Shown in pieces: positions 1 to 7,696 of a stretch of DNA of 64,000 bases. The DNA is from Anaerotruncus colihominis. GTDB lineage: Bacteria; Bacillota; Clostridia; Oscillospirales; Ruminococcaceae. Numbering within the stretch: position 1 is the stretch's first letter; every line of letters begins with the position of its first letter. The stretch is from positions 186,001 through 250,000 of the forward strand of contig NZ_VIQT01000009.1 of NCBI RefSeq assembly GCF_010206195.1. Direction: 5' to 3'. The notes under the pieces are model-generated. The model searched no databases. It was not told where the DNA came from and was given only the letters and a program-made list of their open reading frames with translations. The position numbers and the translations under genes are program-made.

Positions 1-22
1 GCCGCTTCTGCGGCGTTTATTC
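1..22. terminator. Possible terminator hairpin at window edge
   Basis: GCCGC-ttct-GCGGC forms a 5-bp stem followed by a weak T-rich stretch. It may end a gene that lies upstream of the window. The stem is short and the T-tract poor, so this is tentative. Confidence 0.3.
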
Positions 23-83
23 CTCTATTAGTTTACAATAGGAATGCGGGCTTGTCAATCGCTTTTCTTCTTGGCGTGGTTAT

Positions 84-91
84 GGTATACT
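84..91 (+). promoter_or_regulatory. Extended -10 promoter for the DUF3842 gene
   Basis: TGGTATACT gives an extended -10 (TGn plus TATACT at 86-91), 25 bases before the start codon. No good -35 sits 17 bp upstream, which is tolerable for an extended -10 promoter. Confidence 0.4.
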
Positions 92-116
92 GTACCAGTA
101 AAGGGAGGATGAAAGG

Positions 117-527
117 ATGCGGATTGTAGTCATTGACGGGCAAGGAGGCGGAATTGGCCGGAGCCTGGTGGAACGGCTGCGCGCGGCTTTGCCCGAAGCG
201 GAGGTGCTTGCGGTCGGGACAAACGCGATGGCAACCGCCAATATGATGAAAGCCGGCGCACATGCCGGCGCGACAGGGGAGAACGCGGTTGTATATAACT
301 GCGCGCGCGCGCATGTGATCGTCGGCCCGTTGGGAATCGTGCTGGCCAATGCGATGTTTGGGGAAATTTCACCCGCGATCGCATGTGCGGTTGCAGACAG
401 CCGCGCGGCAAAGGTGCTGATTCCAGCGGCGAAAAAACATCTTTGTATTGTTGGCGTCGAGGAGAAGCCGCTTGCCAAATATATTGATGAAGCGGTCGAA
501 ACCGTTTGCGCTCTGGCTGTACAGTAA
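117..527 (+). CDS. DUF3842 family protein
   Basis: This 136-residue cytoplasmic protein has a Rossmann-like opening: MRIVVIDGQGGGIG gives a beta strand followed by a glycine-rich loop. The rest alternates Ala/Val-rich strands and helices. The length and N-terminus match the Firmicute DUF3842 family, which has no established function; binding of a nucleotide or dinucleotide is only suggested by the glycine loop. The ATG is preceded by GGGAGGATGAAAGG, a good ribosome site. The gene stands alone and ends at a strong hairpin terminator. It lies one divergent gene upstream of the sporulation block, but nothing in the sequence ties it to sporulation. Confidence 0.85.
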   Translation: MRIVVIDGQGGGIGRSLVERLRAALPEAEVLAVGTNAMATANMMKAGAHAGATGENAVVYNCARAHVIVGPLGIVLANAMFGEISPAIACAVADSRAAKVLIPAAKKHLCIVGVEEKPLAKYIDEAVETVCALAVQ

Positions 528-538
528 CGCACAGGCTT

Positions 539-582
539 TAAAAAAATCCCGGCGAAACAATTGTTTCGCCGGGATTTTTTTA
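539..582. terminator. Bidirectional terminator
   Basis: A near-perfect hairpin (arms ATCCCGGCGAAACAA and its complement) is flanked by A-run and T-run. It can end transcription on both strands: the DUF3842 gene on + and the Cys-rich candidate on -. Confidence 0.85.
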
Positions 583-599
583 AAGCGTTCAAACAGTCC

Positions 600-941
600 T
601 CAGCAGCCCCGTCTTCTCGCACAATAGAGATCGCGGCAGCAGAGCCAGCGCGGATGGGCGAAATCGGGCCAGAAGGTATTGCGGCAATCGGCCGGATAAA
701 GCCCGGCACAGCCGTTCTGGTCGCGGCAGATACGCATGGCGCGGTCGGCGCCGCACTCTTCCTCGATTGGATACCAAGTGCAGTCGTTCGCATGGGTCGG
801 GCAGCCGCTGACCGGACGGATCCGGCAGTCGTTGGCCCTGGTTCGGACGGCGCAGCCATTTGCTGTCTGGGCATTGTCGTTCGTCCGTGCCTGCGCGGAA
901 GCACAGCCGCAGCGGGCTCTGTTGTTGCAGCCACAAATCAT
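600..941 (-). CDS. Cysteine-rich small protein (candidate)
   Basis: This reading frame would encode 113 residues with about 16 cysteines spread evenly. Spacing motifs repeat, such as GC-x(n)-ANDC seen in GCAVRTRANDC and GCPTHANDC, and the DNA itself shows imperfect tandem repeats there. The frame ends just before the bidirectional terminator at 539-582, as a real convergent gene should. An AGGTG motif lies 9 bases before the ATG. Against it, overlapping frames on both strands are also open because the DNA is GC-rich. I recognise no family; Cys-rich repeat proteins of this size occur among metal-binding and spore-surface proteins, but that is a guess. Confidence 0.4.
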   Translation of the reverse strand: MICGCNNRARCGCASAQARTNDNAQTANGCAVRTRANDCRIRPVSGCPTHANDCTWYPIEEECGADRAMRICRDQNGCAGLYPADCRNTFWPDFAHPRWLCCRDLYCARRRGC

Positions 942-1087
942 TGATAATCACACCTTTTGTCTAAGAATGAATATATTCAAAGTACAGCTCACAGTGGAAG
1001 TTGCAATCGCTGTTCCTTCCCATTGTATGCGGGTGGGCGCAAACTTGTTATCCCGCTGGCCGGACAGAATTCAATTTGTCCCCTCGG

Positions 1088-1123
1088 TTTCGACAGAAAG
1101 AAAACTTGTCCGCTCCCTATAAT
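1088..1123 (+). promoter_or_regulatory. Spo0A-type spoIIG promoter
   Basis: TATAAT at 1118-1123 is a perfect -10. A -35-like TCGACA (1090-1095) lies 22 bp upstream instead of 17, and it is embedded in TTTCGACA, the complement of the Spo0A box TGTCGAA. This is the arrangement known for the Bacillus subtilis spoIIG promoter: sigma-A, wide spacer, and an 0A box over the -35. A further weaker box, TTTGTCC, begins at 1075. Inference: Spo0A~P activates spoIIGA-sigE here. Confidence 0.75.
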
Positions 1124-1168
1124 AGAAGCACGCGGTCCGGCGGGCGGCAGGAAGGGGCGATATGCTTT

Positions 1169-2011
1169 ATGACAGTGTATGCCGACGTTTTGATTGTTGT
1201 GAATTATATTGTCAATCTGTTTATGCTCCTGGCAGCGCGCCGTATTCTTGGTTCAGCCGCTGGGCGTGGGCGCATGAGTCTTGCGGCGCTGCTTGGGGCG
1301 GCCGGCTCTCTGGTCATTTTCCTTCCGTACATAGGATTCTGGTTTCAGTTTTTGTATAAGCTGTTTCTTGCTGTAGCAATGGCGGCTGCTGCGTTTGGCA
1401 TAAAGCCGTGGCAAAAACTTGTGAAAGCGGTCTTTGTAACCTTTGCAGTGAGCTTTCTATTCGCAGGATTGATGCTGGCGCTGTCAATTGTTCTCGCCCC
1501 GGCCGGAATGTTCTATTATAATGGCGTCGTTTATTTTAACATTTCTGCTTTGGTACTGATTGCAGCGACCGGCGCCGCTTATCTTGTACTGACAGTTTTT
1601 GAGAGGCTGTTTCTCGGACGTATCCATGAAAAGCGCCTCTATCATGTTACGGTTTACACAGATGGCAGAAGCGTATCATTCCAGGCGCTGGCGGATACGG
1701 GAAGCAGTCTCAAGGAGCCGTTTTCAGGCGCTCCGGTGATTGTCTGCGACGGTGAGATTGCCAGGCGTGTGCGCCCGGAGAGCAAAACAAATTTCCGGGT
1801 GATCCCCTGTATGACCATCATGGGGGAGGGCGCGCTTGAGGGGTTCCGGCCGGACGAGGTGCTGATCGAGGGTTCGGCGGGAACGTTGCGGACCTGCGAC
1901 GTTTACATAGCGGCTAGCCGCGAGCCAATCCGCGGCGATTATCAGGCGTTAATCAATCCGCAGTTGATAGCAGACGAGCGGATGGTATCACAAGGGGAGA
2001 GGTGTGTTTAA
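1169..2011 (+). CDS. spoIIGA: SpoIIGA, sigma-E precursor-processing protease
   Basis: This is the membrane aspartic protease that removes the pro-sequence of sigma-E in the mother cell. From the ATG at 1169 it has 280 residues (B. subtilis: 309). The N-terminal part is five or so hydrophobic segments; the C-terminal part is a soluble half-protease domain. The catalytic motif DTGS is present with Asp at residue 176 (ALADTGSSL). Longer frames upstream run into the promoter, so the ATG after GGAAGGGG is preferred. The gene ends overlapping the GTG start of sigE, giving the classical spoIIG operon. Confidence 0.93.
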   Translation: MTVYADVLIVVNYIVNLFMLLAARRILGSAAGRGRMSLAALLGAAGSLVIFLPYIGFWFQFLYKLFLAVAMAAAAFGIKPWQKLVKAVFVTFAVSFLFAGLMLALSIVLAPAGMFYYNGVVYFNISALVLIAATGAAYLVLTVFERLFLGRIHEKRLYHVTVYTDGRSVSFQALADTGSSLKEPFSGAPVIVCDGEIARRVRPESKTNFRVIPCMTIMGEGALEGFRPDEVLIEGSAGTLRTCDVYIAASREPIRGDYQALINPQLIADERMVSQGERCV

Positions 2012-2744
2012 TATGGTGGTATTTGTGGCGGGCTGGCTGCGTGGACTGCGGCTGTGGATTGACAGGATTATATGGCGGTTTCGCTTGTGGCGGCGGCGCA
2101 TCGACTATATCAACGGCCCTGAAACGCTTCCTGCGCCGCTTTCCCGCGAGGAGGAACAGATTGTATTCCGCAAACTTGAGGAACACGACGAGGCGGCCAA
2201 GGAGACGCTGACCGTCCACAATCTGCGGCTGGTTGTTTATATCGCAAAGAAATTTGAATCGACCGGCATCTGTGTGGAGGATCTTATTTCAATCGGTACG
2301 ATCGGGCTGATCAAAGCGGTGAATACCTTCTGTCCCCAGAAGAATATCAAGCTTGCAACATACGCGTCGCGCTGTATTGAAAATGAAATCCTGATGCACC
2401 TGCGAAAGAACCAGTCTCACAAAAACGAAATTTCGATTGATGAACCGCTCAATATTGATTGGGACGGCAATGAGCTGCTGCTTTCCGATATCCTGGGGAC
2501 AGATCCGGACAGTATCAACCGGCCGATTGAGGACGAGGCGGAAAAAAACCTCCTGCTCGGCGCCATCGATCGATTGGACGGACGCGAACGCATGATTATG
2601 CAGTTAAGGTTCGGGCTGTTGGGAGCGGAGGAAAAGACGCAGAAAGAGGTGGCCGATATCATCGGTATTTCACAGTCCTACATATCCCGCCTGGAAAAGA
2701 GAATCATTAAAAAGCTGAAAAAGGATCTTGAAAAGACGATGTAG
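2004..2744 (+). CDS. sigE: RNA polymerase sporulation sigma factor sigma-E (pro-form)
   Basis: Early mother-cell sigma factor, 246 residues. The N-terminus is a basic, tryptophan-rich amphipathic pro-sequence (about residues 1-30) that tethers the inactive form to the membrane. Region 2 follows ([13 protein letters not shown], then [12 protein letters not shown]), with the very conserved sigma-E segment [14 protein letters not shown] in the middle. Region 4 carries the helix-turn-helix ([19 protein letters not shown]). GTG at 2004 overlaps the spoIIGA stop and follows GGGGAGAGG; an in-frame ATG at 2013 is the alternative. Cleavage by the upstream-encoded SpoIIGA is expected near the start of region 1.2. 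Confidence 0.95.
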   Translation: MFNMVVFVAGWLRGLRLWIDRIIWRFRLWRRRIDYINGPETLPAPLSREEEQIVFRKLEEHDEAAKETLTVHNLRLVVYIAKKFESTGICVEDLISIGTIGLIKAVNTFCPQKNIKLATYASRCIENEILMHLRKNQSHKNEISIDEPLNIDWDGNELLLSDILGTDPDSINRPIEDEAEKNLLLGAIDRLDGRERMIMQLRFGLLGAEEKTQKEVADIIGISQSYISRLEKRIIKKLKKDLEKTM

Positions 2745-2902
2745 CCGTGTGCGGGACGCTTACACGCAAAGGGATGGAACCGGCCTTTCTTGATACGATC
2801 TACAGCCTGTAAGAAAAATTTGGCGATATAGCTTTCTTTTTTTCAGGGGTTGCCGAACAATGTTATTAAAGGGATTTGTATTTCGGCAGAGGAGGTTTCA
2901 TA

Positions 2903-3577
2903 ATGAATATCAGCGCGGTTTCGGCGGCGGGTCGCAGCAATTCGCATGTGGGCGGCTCGCAGGATCAGGTTGTAATGGACATCAAAACGAAGATTAAAGA
3001 GGTCAAGCAGGAAATCCAAAAGGTGAACCGCAGCCGGGATTTGACTGATGATCAGAAAAAAGCGAAGCGCGAGATGCTTCAGACGCAGCTTGACACGCTC
3101 CAGCAGCAGCTCGCGCAGCGTCAGCAGCAATTGCGCGAGGAACGTCAGAAGGAGGCTGAGAAAGCCGCTGAGCAGAAGCCGGAGAAAACGCGAAGCGTAG
3201 ATGAAAATAAGCCGTCAATCGATGAAAAGACAGCGGGCGCGCTGGTTGCGACGGATCTGGATATCAAGCATATCGAGCGTCTCGATACGGTGCGCATCAG
3301 CCTGGAGGGTCAGGCGAAGGTGCTGGCCGCGCAGAATGAAAGCGACACTGTGAATCTGGGCAGCACGCTTGAGATCAATTATGAAAACGCGGCGGAACTG
3401 AAAGACCGCATCCGTTCGCTGGATCGCGAAATTGGCGGCCGGCTCGCCGATATAAATGACATTGACAAGACAGAAGAAAAAGATACGTCCGTTCAAAAGA
3501 ACGGGGAGCAGGATACCGATAAAAAACAGGACGGCGCGTTGGAGAAGGACGAAAAACACGTCGATACCTGGGCATAA
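2903..3577 (+). CDS. FlxA-like coiled-coil protein
   Basis: This 224-residue hydrophilic protein starts at an ATG 8 bases after GAGGAGG. Residues about 25-95 are a long heptad-like, Gln/Lys/Glu-rich coiled coil (LDTLQQQLAQRQQQ). The middle (ALVATDLDIKHIERLDTVR) and the charged C-terminus look unstructured or helical. There is no signal peptide or membrane segment. The start resembles FlxA-like proteins (PF14282), whose role is unclear. It sits between sigE and sigG, which are normally adjacent in Clostridia, so expression during sporulation is plausible but not shown. Confidence 0.75.
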   Translation: MNISAVSAAGRSNSHVGGSQDQVVMDIKTKIKEVKQEIQKVNRSRDLTDDQKKAKREMLQTQLDTLQQQLAQRQQQLREERQKEAEKAAEQKPEKTRSVDENKPSIDEKTAGALVATDLDIKHIERLDTVRISLEGQAKVLAAQNESDTVNLGSTLEINYENAAELKDRIRSLDREIGGRLADINDIDKTEEKDTSVQKNGEQDTDKKQDGALEKDEKHVDTWA

Positions 3578-3600
3578 ATAGAATCCGGAATGAAACGGGG

Positions 3601-3637
3601 AGGACATCCGAAGAGGGATGTTCTTTCCGTTTTTTTA
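3601..3637 (+). terminator. Terminator after FlxA-like gene
   Basis: GGACATCC and GGGATGTTC pair around a short loop and are followed by TTTCCGTTTTTTT. It separates this gene from the sigG promoter. Confidence 0.7.
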
Positions 3638-3679
3638 CTGCCGCTCCGGAGGATAAAAACCAAGCAATTTCTGGTAAGC

Positions 3680-3709
3680 GCATGTTTTTCCTGTGGATGG
3701 CTCATACTG
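3680..3709 (+). promoter_or_regulatory. Forespore (sigma-F/sigma-G type) promoter of sigG
   Basis: GCATG at 3680-3684 fits the GHATR -35 element and CATACTG at 3703-3709 fits the CATnnTA -10 element in all but its last base, with an 18-bp spacer. It lies 34 bp before the GTG start of sigG. sigG is known to be transcribed by sigma-F and by its own product, which fits. Confidence 0.55.
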
Positions 3710-3743
3710 AATTCAGAATGATTTGTCTGAACGAGGTGCGAGC

Positions 3744-4514
3744 GTGTATTATAACAAAGTGGAAATATGCGGGATCAACACATCGAAACTGACTGTTTTG
3801 AAGGAAAAGGAAAAGATAGAGCTGCTGAAACGGATCCGGCAGGGCGACCAAAAAGCCCGTCAGGAAATGATCAATGGAAACCTGCGGCTGGTTTTAAGTG
3901 TTGTACAGAAATTTACAAACCGGGGTGAAAATCTTGACGATCTGTTCCAGGTCGGCTGTATCGGGCTGATCAAGGCAATTGATAACTTTGATCCAAATCA
4001 GAATGTCCGCTTTTCCACCTATGGCGTACCAATGATTATCGGCGAGATCCGCCGTCATCTGCGTGATAACAATTCCGTGCGTGTCAGCCGCTCTCTGCGC
4101 GATTTGGCGTATAAAGCGATGCAGGCCAAGGAGGCGCTGATCAACCGCAATTCCAAGGAGCCGACAGTTGAGGAGATCGCAAAGGAGATGGGGGCGAAAA
4201 AGGAGGATGTTGTGCTCGCGCTTGAGGCAATTGTCGAACCGATGTCGTTGTACGATCCCGTTTATTCCGATGGCGGCGATACCATTTATGTGATGGATCA
4301 GATCGGCGACAAAAATAGTGAAAGTGATTGGATGGATGAAATTGTATTTCGCGAGGCAATGAAAAATCTGGGCGACCGTGAAAAACAGATCTTGTCTTTG
4401 CGCTTTTTTGGAGGCAAAACACAGATGGAGGTCGCCAGGGAAATTGGTATTTCACAGGCGCAGGTATCGCGTCTTGAAAAAGGCGCGCTTGACTGGGTAA
4501 AAAAACATATCTGA
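3744..4514 (+). CDS. sigG: RNA polymerase sporulation sigma factor sigma-G
   Basis: Late forespore sigma factor, 256 residues from GTG 3744, which lies 7 bases after GAGG. An upstream TTG (3723) is less likely. The N-terminus NKVEICGINTSKL is the signature of sigma-G, and the asparagine/cysteine-containing stretch is known to bind anti-sigma factors such as SpoIIAB and CsfB. Region 2 reads NLRLVLSVVQKF...NLDDLFQVGCIGL, and region 4 ends in the helix-turn-helix EIGISQAQVSRLEK. The gene follows spoIIGA-sigE, as in other clostridia, with one extra gene between them. Confidence 0.95.
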   Translation: MYYNKVEICGINTSKLTVLKEKEKIELLKRIRQGDQKARQEMINGNLRLVLSVVQKFTNRGENLDDLFQVGCIGLIKAIDNFDPNQNVRFSTYGVPMIIGEIRRHLRDNNSVRVSRSLRDLAYKAMQAKEALINRNSKEPTVEEIAKEMGAKKEDVVLALEAIVEPMSLYDPVYSDGGDTIYVMDQIGDKNSESDWMDEIVFREAMKNLGDREKQILSLRFFGGKTQMEVAREIGISQAQVSRLEKGALDWVKKHI

Positions 4515-4628
4515 ATTGACAATCCTTCCTGTTTCGACTAAGATAGAACCATTGGAGCATGTTTGAAAACAGAGAAATTACCAAATTTTTCGCACACGGT
4601 CCAAAGAAACAGATGGGGAGGAAACGCC

Positions 4629-5522
4629 TTGAAGGTACTCAATTTTGGTTCTCTCAATTATGATTACACCTATTCGCTTGATCACATTGTGGCGCCGGGT
4701 GAAACGATCACTTCGACAAAGCTTGAGGTTTTCCCGGGCGGAAAAGGACTCAATCAGTCCATCTCTTTGGCGCGTGCCGGCGCACAGGTCTGCCATGCGG
4801 GCATGGTCGGGGCCGACGGCGGTATGCTGATCGATACATGCAAGCAAAACGGCGTTGATCACCGATTTGTTAAAACGGTGGAGGAGCGTACAGGCAATGC
4901 GATTATTCAGGTCAGCGCAAAGGGGCAGAACAGCATTGTGCTGTTTGCAGGTGCGAACCGTCAGAATGATCGTGCGTTCGTCGATGAGGTGCTTTCGCAT
5001 TTTGACCAAGGAGATCTGCTGCTTTTGCAGAATGAGATCAATCTTGTCGACTATCTGATAGACCGCGCTTATGAAAAGGGCATGCTCATCGCGCTCAATC
5101 CCTCGCCGTTTGACGATGAGATGCGCAAATGCGACCTTTCCAAGGTAACAATCTTTTTGATGAACGAGGTCGAGGGCGAGCAGATCACCGGTGAAAAGGA
5201 GCCTGAAAAAATCCTGACGGCATTCAGAAATCATTATCCGAAATCCCGTGTCGTTTTGACGCTGGGAAAGGCTGGCGTCGTTTATCAGGATGCGCAGCAG
5301 ACATGCCGCCACGGTATCTACAAGGTGCCTGTCGTCGATACAACAGCCGCAGGCGATACGTTTACCGGCTATTTTTTGGCGGGTGTGCTTGCCGATTTGC
5401 CGATGAATGAAACGCTGCGCCTGGCGTCAATCGCTTCTTCGATTGCTGTTTCCAAAAAAGGCGCGACCAGTTCTATCCCATATCGTGCTGATGTGCTGGA
5501 CGCTAATCTGGAACAGGAATAA
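4629..5522 (+). CDS. PfkB-family carbohydrate kinase (ribokinase-like)
   Basis: This protein phosphorylates a sugar, probably ribose, at the expense of ATP in the cytoplasm. From TTG 4629, 8 bases after GGGAGG, it has 297 residues, close to the ribokinase norm. The N-terminal PfkB motif FPGGKGLNQS contacts the sugar. The C-terminal signature TTAAGDTFTGYF has the catalytic Asp at residue 243 and the anion-hole Gly-Ala-Gly variant A-A-G-D. No transporter or sugar regulator adjoins it, so the substrate is not fixed by context; ribose is the default for this subfamily. It ends at a bidirectional terminator. Confidence 0.85.
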   Translation: MKVLNFGSLNYDYTYSLDHIVAPGETITSTKLEVFPGGKGLNQSISLARAGAQVCHAGMVGADGGMLIDTCKQNGVDHRFVKTVEERTGNAIIQVSAKGQNSIVLFAGANRQNDRAFVDEVLSHFDQGDLLLLQNEINLVDYLIDRAYEKGMLIALNPSPFDDEMRKCDLSKVTIFLMNEVEGEQITGEKEPEKILTAFRNHYPKSRVVLTLGKAGVVYQDAQQTCRHGIYKVPVVDTTAAGDTFTGYFLAGVLADLPMNETLRLASIASSIAVSKKGATSSIPYRADVLDANLEQE

Positions 5523-5534
5523 GGTGAAAAAAGA

Positions 5535-5573
5535 AACGCCCAGGCTTTGTGCCGCCTGGGCGTTCCTTCCGTT
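5535..5573. terminator. Bidirectional terminator
   Basis: The arms AACGCCCAGGC and GCCTGGGCGTT form a perfect 11-bp stem between convergent genes. A-rich sequence precedes it, and a T-rich stretch follows. Confidence 0.8.
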
Positions 5574-6365
5574 TTATTCAAGGTTCAATTTACGGGAAAG
5601 TACAAAATTTGTAATCAGGAAATAGAGGACGCACTCAATGATTGTAACAATCAGGCCGGGATATAGCAGTTGATGCAAGAGCCAGGCGCCCTGTGCGGCG
5701 AGCGTTGCGCTTGGCGCAAGCATACGGAAGGTTCCGAATAACCTATATACAAGCTGCGCAAGCAAAGACGAGACGATCGAAAGTACAATATAAGCTCCAA
5801 AAGCCGCCAAAATACGGTGACGGCGGAACAAATGTCCAAGCGAGATCGCCGTATAGATCGCCAGGATGGAACCGATGACCGAAATAAACATCGTCACAAA
5901 AAATTCCAGGATGGTCAATATCTCCTGCGGCCCGAGATAAAGCAGGAAACCCGACATAACGATATCCCAAAGCTTGACTGTTGCGCGGAACAGATCGGCA
6001 TTGAACATCATAATAAAAATCGTAAACAGCGTAATCGCGGTGCTGACAATCAACCATACGGTAGAGACGATCAGCTTGCACAGGATATGATACCATGCTT
6101 TGACGGGCAGCGTGAACATCAGGTACCCTTCATCGGAGAGCAGGTTTTTATAGAACCGCTGGATCATGACAATAAAGGTAACAACAAAGATTGCGATTGC
6201 CAGAAGGACATAAACAAGCATTGCCAGAACGGCGGGAAGCTGCGGCACTTCCCGGAACGACAGGAGCAGAGCGTTGATCAGAGCAAAAATCATCAAAGCT
6301 CCATAAAGCGGAAGAAAAAGCCGGCCGGTCGCCCGAAACTCATATTTTAAAAGCTTTCCTAACAT
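5574..6365 (-). CDS. ABC transporter permease (ABC-2 / YtrC-like)
   Basis: A 263-residue integral membrane protein with about six hydrophobic segments. The cytoplasmic N-terminus MLGKLLKYEFRATGR is typical of ABC-2 permeases. It overlaps the ATPase gene upstream by a few bases and is the last gene of the operon GntR-ATPase-permease. That layout is the one of the YtrABC type systems, which respond to cell-envelope stress or peptide antibiotics in bacilli. The exported substrate cannot be read from the sequence. Confidence 0.85.
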   Translation of the reverse strand: MLGKLLKYEFRATGRLFLPLYGALMIFALINALLLSFREVPQLPAVLAMLVYVLLAIAIFVVTFIVMIQRFYKNLLSDEGYLMFTLPVKAWYHILCKLIVSTVWLIVSTAITLFTIFIMMFNADLFRATVKLWDIVMSGFLLYLGPQEILTILEFFVTMFISVIGSILAIYTAISLGHLFRRHRILAAFGAYIVLSIVSSLLAQLVYRLFGTFRMLAPSATLAAQGAWLLHQLLYPGLIVTIIECVLYFLITNFVLSRKLNLE

Positions 6366-7057
6366 TTGAATACCTCCCGGAACAGCGCGTCGACAGACAT
6401 GCCTTTTTCCTCGCGGATCTGATCGACCGAGGCCGCCATCACAATCTCACTGCGATTGATGAAAATTACATCCTCAAGAATTTGTTCAATATCGGAGATC
6501 AGGTGTGTGGAAATAATGATGGTGGCCCGCTCATTGTAATTATTGAGGATCGTATTCAGAATATAGTCACGCGCAGCTGGGTCGACGCCTCCAATCGGCT
6601 CATCGAGCAGATAGAGCTGGGCTTCACGGCTCATGACCAGAATCAACTGAACCTTTTCCTTGGTTCCCTTCGACATGGTTTTCAGGCGGTCGTGCGGATT
6701 GATATTCAAACGCGAAAGCATATCGTATGCTTTTGATTCGTTGAAATCGGCGTAAAAATCCTTAAAGAATCCGATGATATCACAGACCCGCATCCAATCG
6801 TTGAGATAAGTGCGTTCCGGCAGATAGGAGACAATTTTTTTCGTTTCGGTGCCAATCGGCAGGCCGGCAACCTCCAAAGAGCCGGTCGAAGGCGTCAGCA
6901 GGCCGTTAATCAGCTTCATAAGCGTACTTTTTCCGCTTCCATTGGGGCCAAGCAAACCGACAATACGCCCGCGGCCAACATTCAGGCTGACGTTGCTCAA
7001 TGCACAGACATTGCCATAAAATTTGCTCAGCCCGTGACAGGACAGAATGGCGTCCAT
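6359..7057 (-). CDS. ABC transporter ATP-binding protein (YtrB-like)
   Basis: This 232-residue nucleotide-binding subunit powers the adjacent permease. Walker A is GPNGSGKST, the signature is a variant (MSKGTKEKV in place of LSGGQ), Walker B is LYLLDEP, and the switch His is in ISTHLISD. The variant signature is common in the YtrB/ABC-2 subfamily, where it is functional. It lies directly between the GntR regulator (2-base gap) and the permease (7-base overlap), so the three are translated together. The family usually exports drugs or peptides, or takes part in envelope-stress responses. Confidence 0.9.
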   Translation of the reverse strand: MDAILSCHGLSKFYGNVCALSNVSLNVGRGRIVGLLGPNGSGKSTLMKLINGLLTPSTGSLEVAGLPIGTETKKIVSYLPERTYLNDWMRVCDIIGFFKDFYADFNESKAYDMLSRLNINPHDRLKTMSKGTKEKVQLILVMSREAQLYLLDEPIGGVDPAARDYILNTILNNYNERATIIISTHLISDIEQILEDVIFINRSEIVMAASVDQIREEKGMSVDALFREVFKC

Positions 7058-7059
7058 AG

Positions 7060-7428
7060 TTAAATAACCTCCTTCGCAGCGGCTTCAACCAGCGTAATCG
7101 TCTGCGCTGTATCATAGCCAAGCGCGTTCATTTTCTGGAAAAATTCCCTGACCTGTTCCATGGCAAGAGAATCCTTTGCCTGACGGATCAATTCGGTATC
7201 TTCAGTGATAAAGCGTCCGCTTGTGCGCTGCGTGTAAACAAGCCCGTCGCGTTCAAGCTCCGCAAGCGCCCGCTGCATGGTGTTTGGATTGACGGAAGCT
7301 TCCGACGCCATATCTCTGACAGATGGTAAGCGGCCGCCTGCGTGATAGAAGCCGGAAATAATCCGAAGCTTGATCTGATCAATCAGCTGCGCATAAATCG
7401 GTCGGTCATTTTTTAGTTCCCATACCAA
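7060..7428 (-). CDS. GntR-family transcriptional regulator (YtrA subfamily)
   Basis: A 122-residue repressor with an N-terminal winged helix (RPIYAQLIDQIKLRIISG, then LPSVRDMASEASVNPNTMQRALAELE) and only a short helical tail, the YtrA layout. I place the start at TTG 7428, which lies 8 bases after GGGGGG and gives the usual beginning VWELKNDRPIY. A more upstream TTG at 7461 would lie inside the palindromic operator. It heads the operon of the ABC transporter below it and is very likely autoregulatory through the palindrome at 7452-7475. Confidence 0.88.
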   Translation of the reverse strand: MVWELKNDRPIYAQLIDQIKLRIISGFYHAGGRLPSVRDMASEASVNPNTMQRALAELERDGLVYTQRTSGRFITEDTELIRQAKDSLAMEQVREFFQKMNALGYDTAQTITLVEAAAKEVI

Positions 7429-7451
7429 TTTGTCAGCCCCCCATAAATCAT

Positions 7452-7475
7452 ATTGTATCAATAAACTAATACAAT
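7452..7475. promoter_or_regulatory. Palindromic operator of the GntR-ABC operon
   Basis: ATTGTAT-N10-ATACAAT is a perfect dyad lying 23 bp before the preferred start of the GntR gene. YtrA-type regulators bind such spaced inverted repeats at their own promoters. The assignment to this regulator is an inference from position. Confidence 0.6.
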
Positions 7476-7518
7476 GATACGACGAATCTTTCCAGATGTC
7501 AACCCCTAATTTGGAATT

Positions 7519-7685
7519 TTAGAACCTGTATTCACAGCCGGAGGATGCTGGGCAGGCGAGGAGTTTTACACCTGATCAAGGAAAATTTTTGCAGGCAGGC
7601 TGTCGCCCGTCAAGAAAATTTAACGCTAAGCGGGGGCAAAAGCCCCGCATGGACAGCGTGTGGCGACTGTGAATACAGGTTCTTA
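7519..7685. mobile_element. MITE-like element with 17-bp terminal inverted repeats
   Basis: AGAACCTGTATTCACAG (7521-7537) and its exact complement (7667-7683) bracket about 130 bp with no convincing gene. TTA occurs at both outer edges (7519-7521 and 7683-7685), which could be a 3-bp target duplication if the element is 7522-7682. The interior is rich in short G/C blocks. This is the form of a non-autonomous miniature transposon. No related transposase is in the window, so the family is unknown. Confidence 0.55.
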
Positions 7686-7696
7686 GATGTTGGCCG

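Noticed and set aside
80..934. Long minus-strand open frame of 284 codons
   Set aside because: It lies opposite the DUF3842 gene and the terminator, its protein is low-complexity Ala/Arg/Pro, and it matches nothing. It is a GC-rich antisense shadow.
4578..5312. Minus-strand frame of 244 codons opposite the ribokinase-like gene
   Set aside because: It is antisense to conserved PfkB sequence and shows no recognisable domain.
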